64,000 nt of DNA from Gibbsiella quercinecans (GTDB lineage Bacteria; Pseudomonadota; Gammaproteobacteria; Enterobacterales; Enterobacteriaceae). This document shows, one piece after another, positions 34,666 to 43,011 of this stretch (positions within the stretch are counted from its first letter, which is position 1; every line of letters starts with the position of its first letter). The notes under the pieces are model-generated. The model ran no database searches. It worked only from the letters and a program-made list of their open reading frames with translations, and was not told where the DNA came from. The stretch spans positions 3,162,001 to 3,226,000 of the forward strand of contig NZ_CP014136.1 of assembly GCF_002291425.1 (NCBI RefSeq). Reading direction: 5' to 3'. The position numbers were made by a program, and so were the translations under genes.

Positions 34666-35580
34666 ATGGTGCTTAAAGCAAAACTGGGTATCGCCCCTAT
34701 CGCCTGGTCTAACGACGATCTCCCGCAACTGGGCGGCGACACGCCGCTGATCACCTGTCTGGCGGAGAGTCGCCAGGCCGGTTTCCAGGGCGTTGAGACG
34801 GGCGGGAAATTCCCCAAAACCACGGCCGAACTGTCCGCCGTATTGCGCGAATATCAGCTTGAGCTGGTCTCTGGCTGGTACTCCGGCACGCTGTTGGACA
34901 ATACCGTCGAAGAAGAGATTGAAAAGGCGTTGCCGCAATTGCAGTTATTCCGCGATTGCGGCGCGGCGTGCCTGGTTTACGGCGAAACCGCCGGAACCAT
35001 ACAGAATCGGCAGGATGTGCCGTTGGCGAAGCGCCGTCGTCTTAACGATGAACAGATGCAGGCATATGCGGAAAAATTGTCGCGCTTTGCCGCATTTTGT
35101 CGTGATTTTGGCGTCCCGCTGGCGTTCCATCACCATATGGGCACTGCCATTGAAGACGAACACGACATCGATCGTTTAATGGCGGCCACCTCGGCGGAGG
35201 TGGGGCTGCTGTTTGATGCCGGCCACTTGGTGTTTGCCGGTGTAGATCCGCTAGCCATTCTGGCAAAACACGGCGCGCGTATTAATCACGTCCACACCAA
35301 AGATGTGCGCGCGGCGGTGTTGCAAGCGTTGAACTGGCAGCGTGACTCCTTCCTGGATGCCGTCTTAAAAGGCGTTTACACCGTGCCCGGCGACGGCATG
35401 ATTGATTTCAGCGCCATTATCAACAAGCTGGCGCAAATAGGCTATGAGGGCTGGTTCGTGGTGGAAGCGGAGCAGGATCCGGCCAAGGCGCCGCCGCTGG
35501 AGTATGCGCAAATCGGTTATAAGACGCTTTGTTCTGCGTTGGACAAAGCAGGGTACACCCTGATTAAAGGAGCATTCTAA
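34666..35580 (+). CDS. iolE: Myo-inosose-2 dehydratase (IolE-like)
   Basis: Product of 304 residues, TIM-barrel metal enzyme. Family phrases: LGIAPIAWSNDDLPQLGGDT at the N terminus, GFQGVETGGKFP, VSGWYSGTLL, FHHHMGTAIEDEHD, LLFDAGHLVFAG, INHVHTKDVR and VVEAEQDP. It removes water from scyllo-inosose to give the dione used by IolD. The stop shares one base with the next gene's ATG (TAATG). With IolG and IolD it completes the upper inositol pathway. Confidence 0.92.
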   Translation: MVLKAKLGIAPIAWSNDDLPQLGGDTPLITCLAESRQAGFQGVETGGKFPKTTAELSAVLREYQLELVSGWYSGTLLDNTVEEEIEKALPQLQLFRDCGAACLVYGETAGTIQNRQDVPLAKRRRLNDEQMQAYAEKLSRFAAFCRDFGVPLAFHHHMGTAIEDEHDIDRLMAATSAEVGLLFDAGHLVFAGVDPLAILAKHGARINHVHTKDVRAAVLQALNWQRDSFLDAVLKGVYTVPGDGMIDFSAIINKLAQIGYEGWFVVEAEQDPAKAPPLEYAQIGYKTLCSALDKAGYTLIKGAF

Positions 35581-36389
35581 TGGGGCAGTTGCACGGTAAA
35601 GTCGCTGTCGTCACCGGCGGCACGCAGGGACTCGGCGCCGCGATAGCGCGCCATTTTGCACAACAGGGTGCGGCCGCAGTGATCGTTTGCGGGCGTAATC
35701 AGGAGAAGGGCGAACAGATCGCGCAACGGCTGAATAATGAAAACGCCGGCAGCGTCGCTTTCGTCCGTGCGGATTTGTCCAAGGTTGAAGATTGCCGCAG
35801 GGTGATCGCCACGGCAGATGAGCGGTATGGCAGGGTGGATATTTTGGTTAACGCCGGCGGTATGACCGACCGCGGCACGATTCTTGATACCGAACCTGAG
35901 CTGTTTGATAGCATTTTCGCCACTAACGTGCGCGGCCCTTTTTTCCTGATGCAGGAAACGATTAAGGTCATGCGGCGCGAAAAGATTACCGGCAGCATCG
36001 TGAATATCTGCTCGATGTCCGCGCTCGCCGGCCAGCCGTTTATTGCCGCCTATTGCTCTTCGAAGGGGGCGCTGGCGACGCTAACGCGCAATACGGCCTA
36101 TGCGCTGCTGCGCAACCGCATCCGTGTCAATGGGTTGAATATCGGCTGGATGGCGTCGGAAGGCGAAGACCGCATCATGAAGACGTATCACAATGCCGAG
36201 GATAACTGGTTGGAGAAAGCGGCGGCGGCGCAGCCGTTTGGCCGGTTGATCCAGCCAGAAGAGGTGGCGCGCGCCGTGGCATTCCTGGCGAGCGACGAGT
36301 CCGGTTTGATGACCGGCTCGGTGGTGGAGTTCGATCAGTCGGTCTGGGGCGGATACGATCAGGCGGCGGCGCCCGCGGTGCCGCTCTGA
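35580..36389 (+). CDS. Short-chain dehydrogenase/reductase
   Basis: Product of 269 residues, classical SDR. Cofactor motif VVTGGTQGLGAAIARHFA, NAG motif DILVNAGGMTDRG, catalytic Ser in IVNICSMSALAGQ and Tyr-x3-Lys in AAYCSSKGALATL. The GGTQGLG form suits NAD. It is translationally coupled to iolE. It may oxidise another inositol isomer or reduce an inosose; none of the standard iol genes is an SDR, so this is one of the unusual parts of the cluster. Confidence 0.88.
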   Translation: MGQLHGKVAVVTGGTQGLGAAIARHFAQQGAAAVIVCGRNQEKGEQIAQRLNNENAGSVAFVRADLSKVEDCRRVIATADERYGRVDILVNAGGMTDRGTILDTEPELFDSIFATNVRGPFFLMQETIKVMRREKITGSIVNICSMSALAGQPFIAAYCSSKGALATLTRNTAYALLRNRIRVNGLNIGWMASEGEDRIMKTYHNAEDNWLEKAAAAQPFGRLIQPEEVARAVAFLASDESGLMTGSVVEFDQSVWGGYDQAAAPAVPL

Positions 36390-36504
36390 GGTTGATGTTA
36401 TCAGCCTGCGTTACGGGTTGATTGCTTATGTTTCTTTGACAGTGAGAAAAATATCCCGCAGCACCGCTGTCTTATCAACGGATGGGCAATAGGGCCGTGT
36501 AACT

Positions 36505-36518
36505 GCAATTTGTATTCT
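36505..36518. promoter_or_regulatory. Degenerate RpiR-like site upstream of the ABC ATPase gene
   Basis: GCAATTTGTATTCT keeps the left arm GCAAT and the first three bases of the right arm. It lies in the 228-bp gap before the ATPase gene, about 100 bp upstream of its ATG. Weaker than the other three sites. Confidence 0.3.
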
Positions 36519-36617
36519 CGGCATTTATTCTCACGATGTTATTGGCGATTACCGATTTCAGTTTAGTTACCTCGACCAGAATCATCATTGCTCATTGATT
36601 TATGCGGAGGTTGAACC

Positions 36618-38102
36618 ATGAACGTTTTTGCCCTTGAAGCTGAAGGCATCAGTAAATTTTTCCCCGGCGTGAAGGCGCTTGATAATGTGTCATTACGCGT
36701 GCGCCCCGGAACGGTGCATGCCCTGATGGGCGAAAACGGTGCGGGTAAATCCACGTTAATGAAATGCCTGATCGGGATATACCATCCCGACACCGGTTCT
36801 ATTCGTGTCAAGGGCGAACCGGTGAAGTTCCAGGATACGATGGACGCCCTGCGTTCCGGTATCTCGATGATTCACCAAGAGTTAAACCTGGTCACCCATA
36901 TGACGGTGGCGGAGAATATCTGGCTGGGGCGTGAGCCCACGAAGTATGGTTTTGTCGATCACCGCAAACTCAATCAGCAGACCAAGGAACTGCTGGATAA
37001 GCTGAATATCCGTTTATCGCCGCAGAAGATGGTGGGCGAGCTGAGTATCGCCGCCCAGCAAATGGTGGAAATTGCCAAAGCGATGTCATGGGATGCGGAC
37101 GTGGTTATTATGGATGAACCCACCTCTGCATTAACGGAAAGCGAGGTTGTTCACCTTTTCAATATTATTCGTGATTTACGCAAGCAGGGAAAAGCCATTA
37201 TCTATATCAGCCATAAAATGGATGAAATATTTACCATTACCGATGAAATCAGCGTTTTTCGCGATGGCGCCTGGCTCGGCAGTAGGCAGACTTCGGAGTT
37301 CACTCGCCAGTCGCTGATCACCCAAATGGTCGGCCGTGAATTAACCCAGCTGTTCCCCAAATTTAATAACACCATTGGCGAAGAGGTGCTGACGGTACGT
37401 AATCTTTGCCGCCAAGAGCATTTCCAGAATATCAACTTCAGCGTCCGGCGCGGGGAGATCCTCGGCGTCGCCGGCCTGGTGGGGGCCGGCCGTACTGAGG
37501 TGATGGAAAGCCTGTTTGGCATGGAGCGCTTTGACAGCGGCGAGGTGCTGATTGATGGTGTTCCGGTCAATATTGATTCCCCTTCGGTGGCGATTGATAA
37601 CGGCATGGCGTTGCTGACGGAGGATCGTAAAAAGTCCGGTTTATTCCTGGTGCTGTCGGTATTAGAGAACATGAGTATCGTCAATATGCCGGAATATGTC
37701 GGCAAGAGCGGGTTTATCAAACACGTGAAAATGGCCCAGGACTGCATGAACCAAATCCATCGGCTGAATATAAAAACCCCGACCATGGATCAGATCATTA
37801 ATAACCTGAGCGGCGGTAACCAGCAGAAGGTGTTAATTTCCCGTTGGCTATTGGCGCAGCCGAAAATCCTGATCCTGGATGAACCAACCCGTGGCATTGA
37901 CGTAGGGGCAAAGGCGGAAATTTATCACCTGATCAGTGAACTGGCGAACCGCGGCGTCGCCATCATTATGGTGTCTTCTGAATTACCCGAGATTTTGGGA
38001 ATGAGCGACCGTGTGATGGTCATGCATGAAGGGCGTATCACTGGCATTCTTGACCGGGAAGAGGCGGATCAGGAAACCATTTTGTCGTTGGCATCCCGTT
38101 GA
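36618..38102 (+). CDS. Sugar ABC transporter ATPase (RbsA/MglA family, two nucleotide-binding domains)
   Basis: Product of 494 residues. Domain 1: Walker A GENGAGKST (about 39-47), signature LSIAAQQMVEIAKAM, Walker B VVIMDEPTSAL. Domain 2: degenerate Walker A GLVGAGRTEVMES, signature LSGGNQQKVLISRWL, Walker B LILDEPTRGIDVG. This asymmetry is typical of the family. GGAGG precedes the ATG. No permease or binding protein is adjacent; the RbsC and RbsB types are on the opposite strand at 24785 and 23750 and lack an ATPase, so the three most likely form one importer. Confidence 0.92.
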   Translation: MNVFALEAEGISKFFPGVKALDNVSLRVRPGTVHALMGENGAGKSTLMKCLIGIYHPDTGSIRVKGEPVKFQDTMDALRSGISMIHQELNLVTHMTVAENIWLGREPTKYGFVDHRKLNQQTKELLDKLNIRLSPQKMVGELSIAAQQMVEIAKAMSWDADVVIMDEPTSALTESEVVHLFNIIRDLRKQGKAIIYISHKMDEIFTITDEISVFRDGAWLGSRQTSEFTRQSLITQMVGRELTQLFPKFNNTIGEEVLTVRNLCRQEHFQNINFSVRRGEILGVAGLVGAGRTEVMESLFGMERFDSGEVLIDGVPVNIDSPSVAIDNGMALLTEDRKKSGLFLVLSVLENMSIVNMPEYVGKSGFIKHVKMAQDCMNQIHRLNIKTPTMDQIINNLSGGNQQKVLISRWLLAQPKILILDEPTRGIDVGAKAEIYHLISELANRGVAIIMVSSELPEILGMSDRVMVMHEGRITGILDREEADQETILSLASR

Positions 38103-38155
38103 TCGAGGCTGCTGCGGCCGCCGTCATCGGTGGCCGCAACATCTACTGCGTGAGT

Positions 38156-39067
38156 TCATTGGCCCGTCTGCGCGCCGATCCACGCGGCGCCGCGCATGCC
38201 GCTGCTGTCGCCATGCCGTGCCGGTACGATCGGGGTGCAAAACCGGTCGGTAAAGGCATAGGCGCCGACGCAAGGGGCGAGATCCTGATACAGTGCCGGC
38301 GCGTTGGAAAGCCCGCCGCCGATGACGATCACCCCGGGATCGATCAGGTTGACGATCGTCGCCAGCATTCTGGCCAGGCGATCGCGATAGTGCGCACATT
38401 GTTGTACCGCTTCGGCTTCGCCGCTTTCCGCCAGCGCGATAATTTCCTGCGGCGTGGCTTGCCGGCCGGTCGCCAGCTTATAGCGTTCGGCCAGTCCGGT
38501 GCCGGAAACAAAAGACTCCACGCAGTTGAACTGCCCGCAATAGCAGCGGACGGGCGGTCCATCGTTGGCCGGATCGTACCCCGGCAGCGGGTTGTGCCCG
38601 CATTCCGCCGCGTTGCCGTAGCCGCCGGTAATCAACTGCTGGTTGATCACCAGCCCGCCGCCGCAGCCGGTGCCGAGCGTCACACCGAATACGCTATTGT
38701 GGCCCTTGCCGGCGCCGTCGGTGGCTTCAGACAGGGCGAAGCAGTTGGCATCGTTGGCGATAGCGACGCGCTGCTTTAGCCGCTGCTGCAAATCCTGCTG
38801 CAGCGGCTGGCCGTTGAGCGGCAGGATGTTGGAATTCCTGATCAAACCGCTTTGCGGCGAAATGCTGCCCGGCAAGGCAATGCCGATCGATAACGGAACG
38901 TTAAACTTGCCCTGCAGCGTGGTGATTAACTGGCAAACGTCGTGCAGGAACTGCGCGTAACTCTCTTTGCGGGTAGCGGTGCGTTGTTGCAGCAACAGCG
39001 CGCCATCCCCATCCAGCACCGCGGCGGCGATTTTGGTGCCGCCGATATCCAGGCCTAAATGCAGCAT
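38156..39067 (-). CDS. ROK-family sugar kinase (Mak/fructokinase-like)
   Basis: Product of 303 residues. ATP-binding DIGGTKIAAAVLDGDG, the sugar-binding IALPGSISPQSGLIRNSN and ANDANCFALSEATDGAG, the catalytic Asp in NDANC, the zinc site CYCGQFNCVESFVSGTG and VIVIGGGLSN. The overall pattern follows E. coli Mak. GGAGGAAAAA precedes the ATG. It follows two class II aldolase genes in the PTS operon, so it may phosphorylate a ketose (phosphate) before aldol cleavage, although fructose and other hexoses are possible. Confidence 0.9.
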   Translation of the reverse strand: MLHLGLDIGGTKIAAAVLDGDGALLLQQRTATRKESYAQFLHDVCQLITTLQGKFNVPLSIGIALPGSISPQSGLIRNSNILPLNGQPLQQDLQQRLKQRVAIANDANCFALSEATDGAGKGHNSVFGVTLGTGCGGGLVINQQLITGGYGNAAECGHNPLPGYDPANDGPPVRCYCGQFNCVESFVSGTGLAERYKLATGRQATPQEIIALAESGEAEAVQQCAHYRDRLARMLATIVNLIDPGVIVIGGGLSNAPALYQDLAPCVGAYAFTDRFCTPIVPARHGDSSGMRGAAWIGAQTGQ

Positions 39068-39121
39068 TTTTTCCTCCTGTAGAGGGCAGGCGGCGGATTG
39101 CCTGCCCAGGGTTTCGCTGGC

Positions 39122-39982
39122 TTAGTATAGGCTGGCTTTGCCGGTGGAGCCGAACAGCGCCATTTTGTGGCGGATCACCGCTTTGGCCGCCTTGATCGGT
39201 TCCGGGTAGATGGCGTTGGGATCCCACCAGGTTTCACGGCTTAAGATTTCGCGCGCCTTCTGGAAGTAAGCGTACTTCATGTCGCTGGAAATGTTGATTT
39301 TGCCCACGCCCAGCGTGACTGCTTCGGCAATTTCAGCGTCCGGGTTGGCGGAGCCGCCGTGCAGCACCAGCGGGATCGACAGCCGTTCGGCAATGTCGCG
39401 CAGAATGTGCATTTGCAACGCCGGCTTCAGATCTTTCGGGTAGATGCCGTGTGCAGTGCCGATCGCCACCGCCAGCGTATCCACGCCGGTGCGTTTGACG
39501 AAATCTTCCGCCTGCGCCGGCTCGGTATAGATCACCTTGGTGACGCCGCCTTCGATCGTGGTGCCGGTATCGCCGATGGTGCCCAGTTCACCTTCCACGG
39601 AAACGCCCACAGCGTGCGCCAGCTCCACCACCTGGCGCGTCAGCGCCACGTTTTCCTCATAGGGCAACAGTGAGCCGTCGATCATCACCGAGGTGAAGCC
39701 GCACTGGATGGCACGCAGTACATGGGCGATCGACGCGCCGTGATCCAGGTGGATCACAAAGGGCACTGGGCTGCGCAGCGTGCGCTCGCGAACGTAGGCA
39801 AAGAATTCGTCGGTAACAAATTCCAGTTCGCTGGGGTGGATCGAAATAATCGCTGGGGTATGGGTGGATTCCGCTTCTTCCACCACCGCACGGATAAAGC
39901 AGCTGTCCGCCACGTTGAAAGCCCCAATGGCGAAATGGTGCTCGCGGGTGGGTTTTAGCATTTCGTGCATTGAAATCAACAT
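39122..39982 (-). CDS. Class II ketose-bisphosphate aldolase, first copy
   Basis: Product of 286 residues, zinc-dependent FbaA/GatY-type TIM barrel. Metal and active-site features: FVIHLDHGASIAHVLRAI with the catalytic Asp and His, MIDGSLLPYEENV, VSVEGELGTIGD, the zinc His in AIGTAHGIYPK and LVLHGGSANPD, and the phosphate-binding GVGKINISSDMK. Start 39982 is preceded by AAGGAG. It should cleave a ketose bisphosphate to dihydroxyacetone phosphate plus an aldehyde. Confidence 0.92.
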   Translation of the reverse strand: MLISMHEMLKPTREHHFAIGAFNVADSCFIRAVVEEAESTHTPAIISIHPSELEFVTDEFFAYVRERTLRSPVPFVIHLDHGASIAHVLRAIQCGFTSVMIDGSLLPYEENVALTRQVVELAHAVGVSVEGELGTIGDTGTTIEGGVTKVIYTEPAQAEDFVKRTGVDTLAVAIGTAHGIYPKDLKPALQMHILRDIAERLSIPLVLHGGSANPDAEIAEAVTLGVGKINISSDMKYAYFQKAREILSRETWWDPNAIYPEPIKAAKAVIRHKMALFGSTGKASLY

Positions 39983-40072
39983 GTTACTCTCCTTCAGTGT
40001 CTGATTAAGGGTAAAGCTTTCCCGCACCGGTGCGGGGCACCGATGGTCTTGCGTGAACGTGTGAAACGCGGC

Positions 40073-40924
40073 TTAGGCTTGTTGGGCGGAGCCGGACCAG
40101 CTTAGGTACTCGAACACCACTTCGCGGCAGGCGGATTCCATTACCGCCATCAGATCGGCCAGTTCGCTGGCCGGGTGTTGTTGCAGGGCCTGTTGCAGCG
40201 CGCTTTTGCCGGCGGCGAACACCGCGGCGCCGACGTTGATCTTCGCCACGCCGTGCTGGCTGACGCGGCGAATATCTTCGGCGCGGGTGCCGCTGCCGCC
40301 GTGCAGCGCCAGTGGCACCGACGAGGCCTCATGCAGCGCGGCCAGGCGCTCAAAGTTAATCTGCGGCGTGACGTTCGGCGGATACAGCCCGTGCGCGGTG
40401 CCGACCGAAACCGCCAGCAGATCGATACCGGTCTGGCTGATAAACGGCTGCACGTCCGCCACCTGCGTCATCTTCACGGCGGCATCGGCCAGATCGTAAA
40501 CCGGCGCATCGGCGATATGGCCCAGTTCGCCTTCCACGCACACCTCGGCGGTGGCGGCGATCTGCACCACCTGGCGGGTCTGGCGAATGTTTTCCGCCAA
40601 CGGGTGACTGGAGGCATCGATCATCAGGCCGCTGAAACCGGCGCGGAATGCCTGGCCGATCAGATCAAACGCGTTGCCGTGATCCAGGCTAAGCGCCACC
40701 GGCACCGTGGCCTGCTGCGCCAGCGCGCTGACCACCGCCACCGCGACCGGAGGCGGAAAGTGCGCGCTGTGCCCCTGGTAAACGTTGAGGATCAGCGGCG
40801 CCCGTTGTTGCTCGGCGGCGCTGATGGCGGCCCGCGCGGTTTCCAGGTTGAAACAGTTGATCGCCAGCACGGCATACCGCCGTTGATAGGCGTCGGCAAT
40901 AACAGCTTTCATTGAGGCGTACAT
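40073..40924 (-). CDS. Class II ketose-bisphosphate aldolase, second copy
   Basis: Product of 283 residues, same family: ALSLDHGNAFDLIGQAF, LMIDASSHPLAENI, EVCVEGELGHIADAP, SVGTAHGLYPPNV, LALHGGSGTRAEDI, GVAKINVGAAV. The zinc His residues and the catalytic Asp are kept, so both copies can be active. The two differ widely in sequence, so this is not a recent duplication; they may act on different diastereomers. Start at the ATG 40924 is chosen for AGGAG five bases upstream; a GTG at 40930 is less likely. Confidence 0.9.
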   Translation of the reverse strand: MYASMKAVIADAYQRRYAVLAINCFNLETARAAISAAEQQRAPLILNVYQGHSAHFPPPVAVAVVSALAQQATVPVALSLDHGNAFDLIGQAFRAGFSGLMIDASSHPLAENIRQTRQVVQIAATAEVCVEGELGHIADAPVYDLADAAVKMTQVADVQPFISQTGIDLLAVSVGTAHGLYPPNVTPQINFERLAALHEASSVPLALHGGSGTRAEDIRRVSQHGVAKINVGAAVFAAGKSALQQALQQHPASELADLMAVMESACREVVFEYLSWSGSAQQA

Positions 40925-40935
40925 AGCCACTCCTG

Positions 40936-42024
40936 TTATTCGAGGGTGAATTTGATGTCTTCATCGCGCACGCTGCTGTCATCGGTATCGTCGAACTCTT
41001 CGTCCGCCTGCGTGACGCGTTTTTTCAGCAGCGACAGCATCACGCCGCAGATCGCCGTGCCGATGCCCAACGCCAGGCAGAACATCAGCGGTTTGGTGAA
41101 CAACGGCACCACGAACATGCCGCCGTGCGGCACTGGCGCTTCCACCCCCCAGACCATGATCAGGCCACCGGCGATGGCCGAAGCGACCACGCAGCTGGCG
41201 ACGACGCGCAGCAGATCGCGCGCGGCGATCGGGATCACCCCTTCGGTGATCATGCAGATCCCCATCGGGAAGGCGGCCTTGAGCGCTTCTTTCTCCGCTT
41301 TGGTGTATTTATGGCGCGTCAGCAGGAAGGAGAGGGTGATGCCGAACGGCGGGATGATCGAACCGACAAACTTCACCGCTTCCGGGCCGTAGATGCCGTC
41401 CACCAGCATGCCGTCGGCGAACAGCGACATGGTCTTGTTCACCGGGCCGCCAAAATCAAAGGTGGCCATGGCGCCGAGGATCGCGCCCATCAGGAACTTC
41501 GATCCGCCCTGCATGGATTCCAGCAGGTGGATCAGCGCCTTTTGCAGCCAGACGATCGGCTGGCCGATAAACGTCATCATCAACAAGCCGGCGATGATGG
41601 TGCTGAGCACCGGCAGGATCATCACCGGCATCAGCCCCTGCATCGAGGCCGGCAGTTTGATATAGCGGCGCAGCAGCAGCACGGTGTAGCCCACCAGAAA
41701 GCCGCCGAGGATGCCGCCGATAAAGCCGGTTTGGATCTGCCCGCAGATAAAGCCGACGATTAGCCCGGGAGCAAAGCCGGGGCGATCGGCGATCGAGTAG
41801 GCGATCGCCGCGCAGATCAGCGGCACGATCAGCCCCATGCCCCAACCGCCGATCTGGTTGAGCATCCAGGCGAAGCTGCCGGTTTTTTCCGCCACGTTGG
41901 TGCCGCCAATCACCTGACCGAGGGCGATACAGATACCGGCGGCGACGATCAGCGGGATCATCCAGGAAATACCGGTGAGCAGGTGCCCCTTTATTTCCTG
42001 GCCTAGTTTATTATTGCCTTTCAT
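40936..42024 (-). CDS. PTS fructose-type EIIC component
   Basis: Product of 362 residues, all membrane-embedded: about ten hydrophobic segments starting at LLTGISWMIPLIVAAGICIA, with PTS fructose-IIC phrases GFIGGILGGFLVGY, FDFGGPVNKTMSLFA and EGVIPIAARDLLRV. It forms the sugar channel and works with separate EIIB and EIIA proteins encoded upstream. The start is placed at 42024 because AAGGAT lies upstream of it and the ATG six codons earlier (42042) is inside an ERIC repeat. Confidence 0.9.
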   Translation of the reverse strand: MKGNNKLGQEIKGHLLTGISWMIPLIVAAGICIALGQVIGGTNVAEKTGSFAWMLNQIGGWGMGLIVPLICAAIAYSIADRPGFAPGLIVGFICGQIQTGFIGGILGGFLVGYTVLLLRRYIKLPASMQGLMPVMILPVLSTIIAGLLMMTFIGQPIVWLQKALIHLLESMQGGSKFLMGAILGAMATFDFGGPVNKTMSLFADGMLVDGIYGPEAVKFVGSIIPPFGITLSFLLTRHKYTKAEKEALKAAFPMGICMITEGVIPIAARDLLRVVASCVVASAIAGGLIMVWGVEAPVPHGGMFVVPLFTKPLMFCLALGIGTAICGVMLSLLKKRVTQADEEFDDTDDSSVRDEDIKFTLE

Positions 42025-42035
42025 AATATGTTTAT

Positions 42036-42157
42036 CCTTCATACTTCAAGTTGCAGGTGCGTTGGCTCTCCTCGCTCATCCCAGTCACTTACTGGAGTAA
42101 GCTCCTGGGAATTCGCTGCGTTGCCGCCTTCCTGCAACTCGAATTATTTTGGCTATA
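42036..42157. repeat. ERIC element, normal length
   Basis: About 122 bp between the EIIB and EIIC genes. It contains close matches to both ERIC primer sequences (CGCTCATCCCAGTCACTTAC and GTAAGCTCCTGGGAATTCGC) and ends in the usual palindromic arms (CATACTTCAAG and CTCGAATTATTTTGG). In the transcript it would form a long hairpin between two PTS cistrons. Confidence 0.92.
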
Positions 42158-42176
42158 TATCCTGAAAAGTTAATTT

Positions 42177-42491
42177 TCAGGCCCGCTCCAGCGAGCCTGC
42201 CACTTTTTCCAGAAACTTCACCGGTGACTTAATCACCACGTCGGTTTTTACCCGCACGACAGGTTTGTCTTTGAACCTTTCTTCCCCGTTGATTTTGATG
42301 TCGATGGCCAGGATCACCACGTCGGCTGCGGCGATATCCTCGGCGGATAACGCGTTTTCCGTGCCGATGGTGCCCTGGGTTTCCACCTTGATGTCGTGAT
42401 TCAGCGCTCTGGCGCCCTTGATCAGTTTTTCGCGCGCGATATAGGTATGCGCGATGCCTGCCGTGCAGGCGGCTACACAAACTATTTTCAT
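42177..42491 (-). CDS. PTS fructose-type EIIB component
   Basis: Product of 104 residues, complete. It opens with MKIVCVAACTAGIAHTYIA, the family active-site loop; C9 is the phosphorylated Cys. Transfers phosphate from EIIA to the sugar bound by EIIC. It follows the EIIA gene by 22 bp and is separated from EIIC by the ERIC element. Confidence 0.95.
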   Translation of the reverse strand: MKIVCVAACTAGIAHTYIAREKLIKGARALNHDIKVETQGTIGTENALSAEDIAAADVVILAIDIKINGEERFKDKPVVRVKTDVVIKSPVKFLEKVAGSLERA

Positions 42492-42513
42492 GTTATGCCT
42501 CGTCTTTTCCGGG

Positions 42514-42984
42514 TTAGCAGAGGTCTGTTTCCGCGTACAGGCTGAACAGTTGAATAATTTTTTCCGGGTCGGGCTCGTCTAGCAGCCGGGCAATGACCTG
42601 CTCATCGGCCAGCGCACTGGCAACCTGCGACAGCAGGCGGATATGCGTGGTGTTCTGGTCTTCCAGGCGCACGGCGAAAAGAATGATGCAGCGGACGTTG
42701 CTGCCGTCCAGCGTTTCCCAGGGAATGTCCTGGCGGGTACGGCCGATGGCCAGCGTGGTTTGAGTCACCGCTGCGGATTTTCCGTGCGGGATGGCGATAT
42801 GATTTTCAAAACCGGTGGAGCCTTCGGCTTCGCGCAGCCAAACATCGCGGATAAAGGCGTCTTTGCAGGTAATGGCGCCGTCCTGATACAGCAGTTCGGT
42901 CAGTTCCTGAATAACTTCTTCTTTATTCTTCGCCGTCATGGCTAATTTGACGCGATTGGCATTGAGAATCTTGTTAATGTCCAT
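42514..42984 (-). CDS. PTS fructose-type EIIA component
   Basis: Product of 156 residues, PTS_EIIA_2 fold. Active His H67 is in ENHIAIPHGKSAAV; the second conserved region is LEDQNTTHIRLLSQVASAL. It accepts phosphate from HPr and passes it to the EIIB encoded next. The start is the ATG at 42984 with GAGGTG upstream; a TTG six codons earlier is less likely. First structural gene after the PRD regulator (27-bp gap), so regulator and PTS are probably co-transcribed. Confidence 0.93.
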   Translation of the reverse strand: MDINKILNANRVKLAMTAKNKEEVIQELTELLYQDGAITCKDAFIRDVWLREAEGSTGFENHIAIPHGKSAAVTQTTLAIGRTRQDIPWETLDGSNVRCIILFAVRLEDQNTTHIRLLSQVASALADEQVIARLLDEPDPEKIIQLFSLYAETDLC

Positions 42985-43011
42985 CCACTTCACCTCAAAC
43001 AATTAAAGGAA

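Noticed and set aside
38113-38138. TGCGGCC/GGCCGCA hairpin between the ABC ATPase gene and the kinase gene as a terminator
   Set aside because: Stem is only 7 bp with a 12-base loop and there is no T-run on either strand.
40021-40036. CCCGCACCGGTGCGGG palindrome between the two aldolase genes as a terminator
   Set aside because: A perfect palindrome without loop, and no T-run follows it in the minus-strand transcript. It may be a processing or stability element, but there is no evidence.
42024-42042. Upstream ATG (42042) as start of the EIIC gene
   Set aside because: The codons between lie at the edge of an ERIC element and have no ribosome binding site; AAGGAT serves the ATG at 42024.
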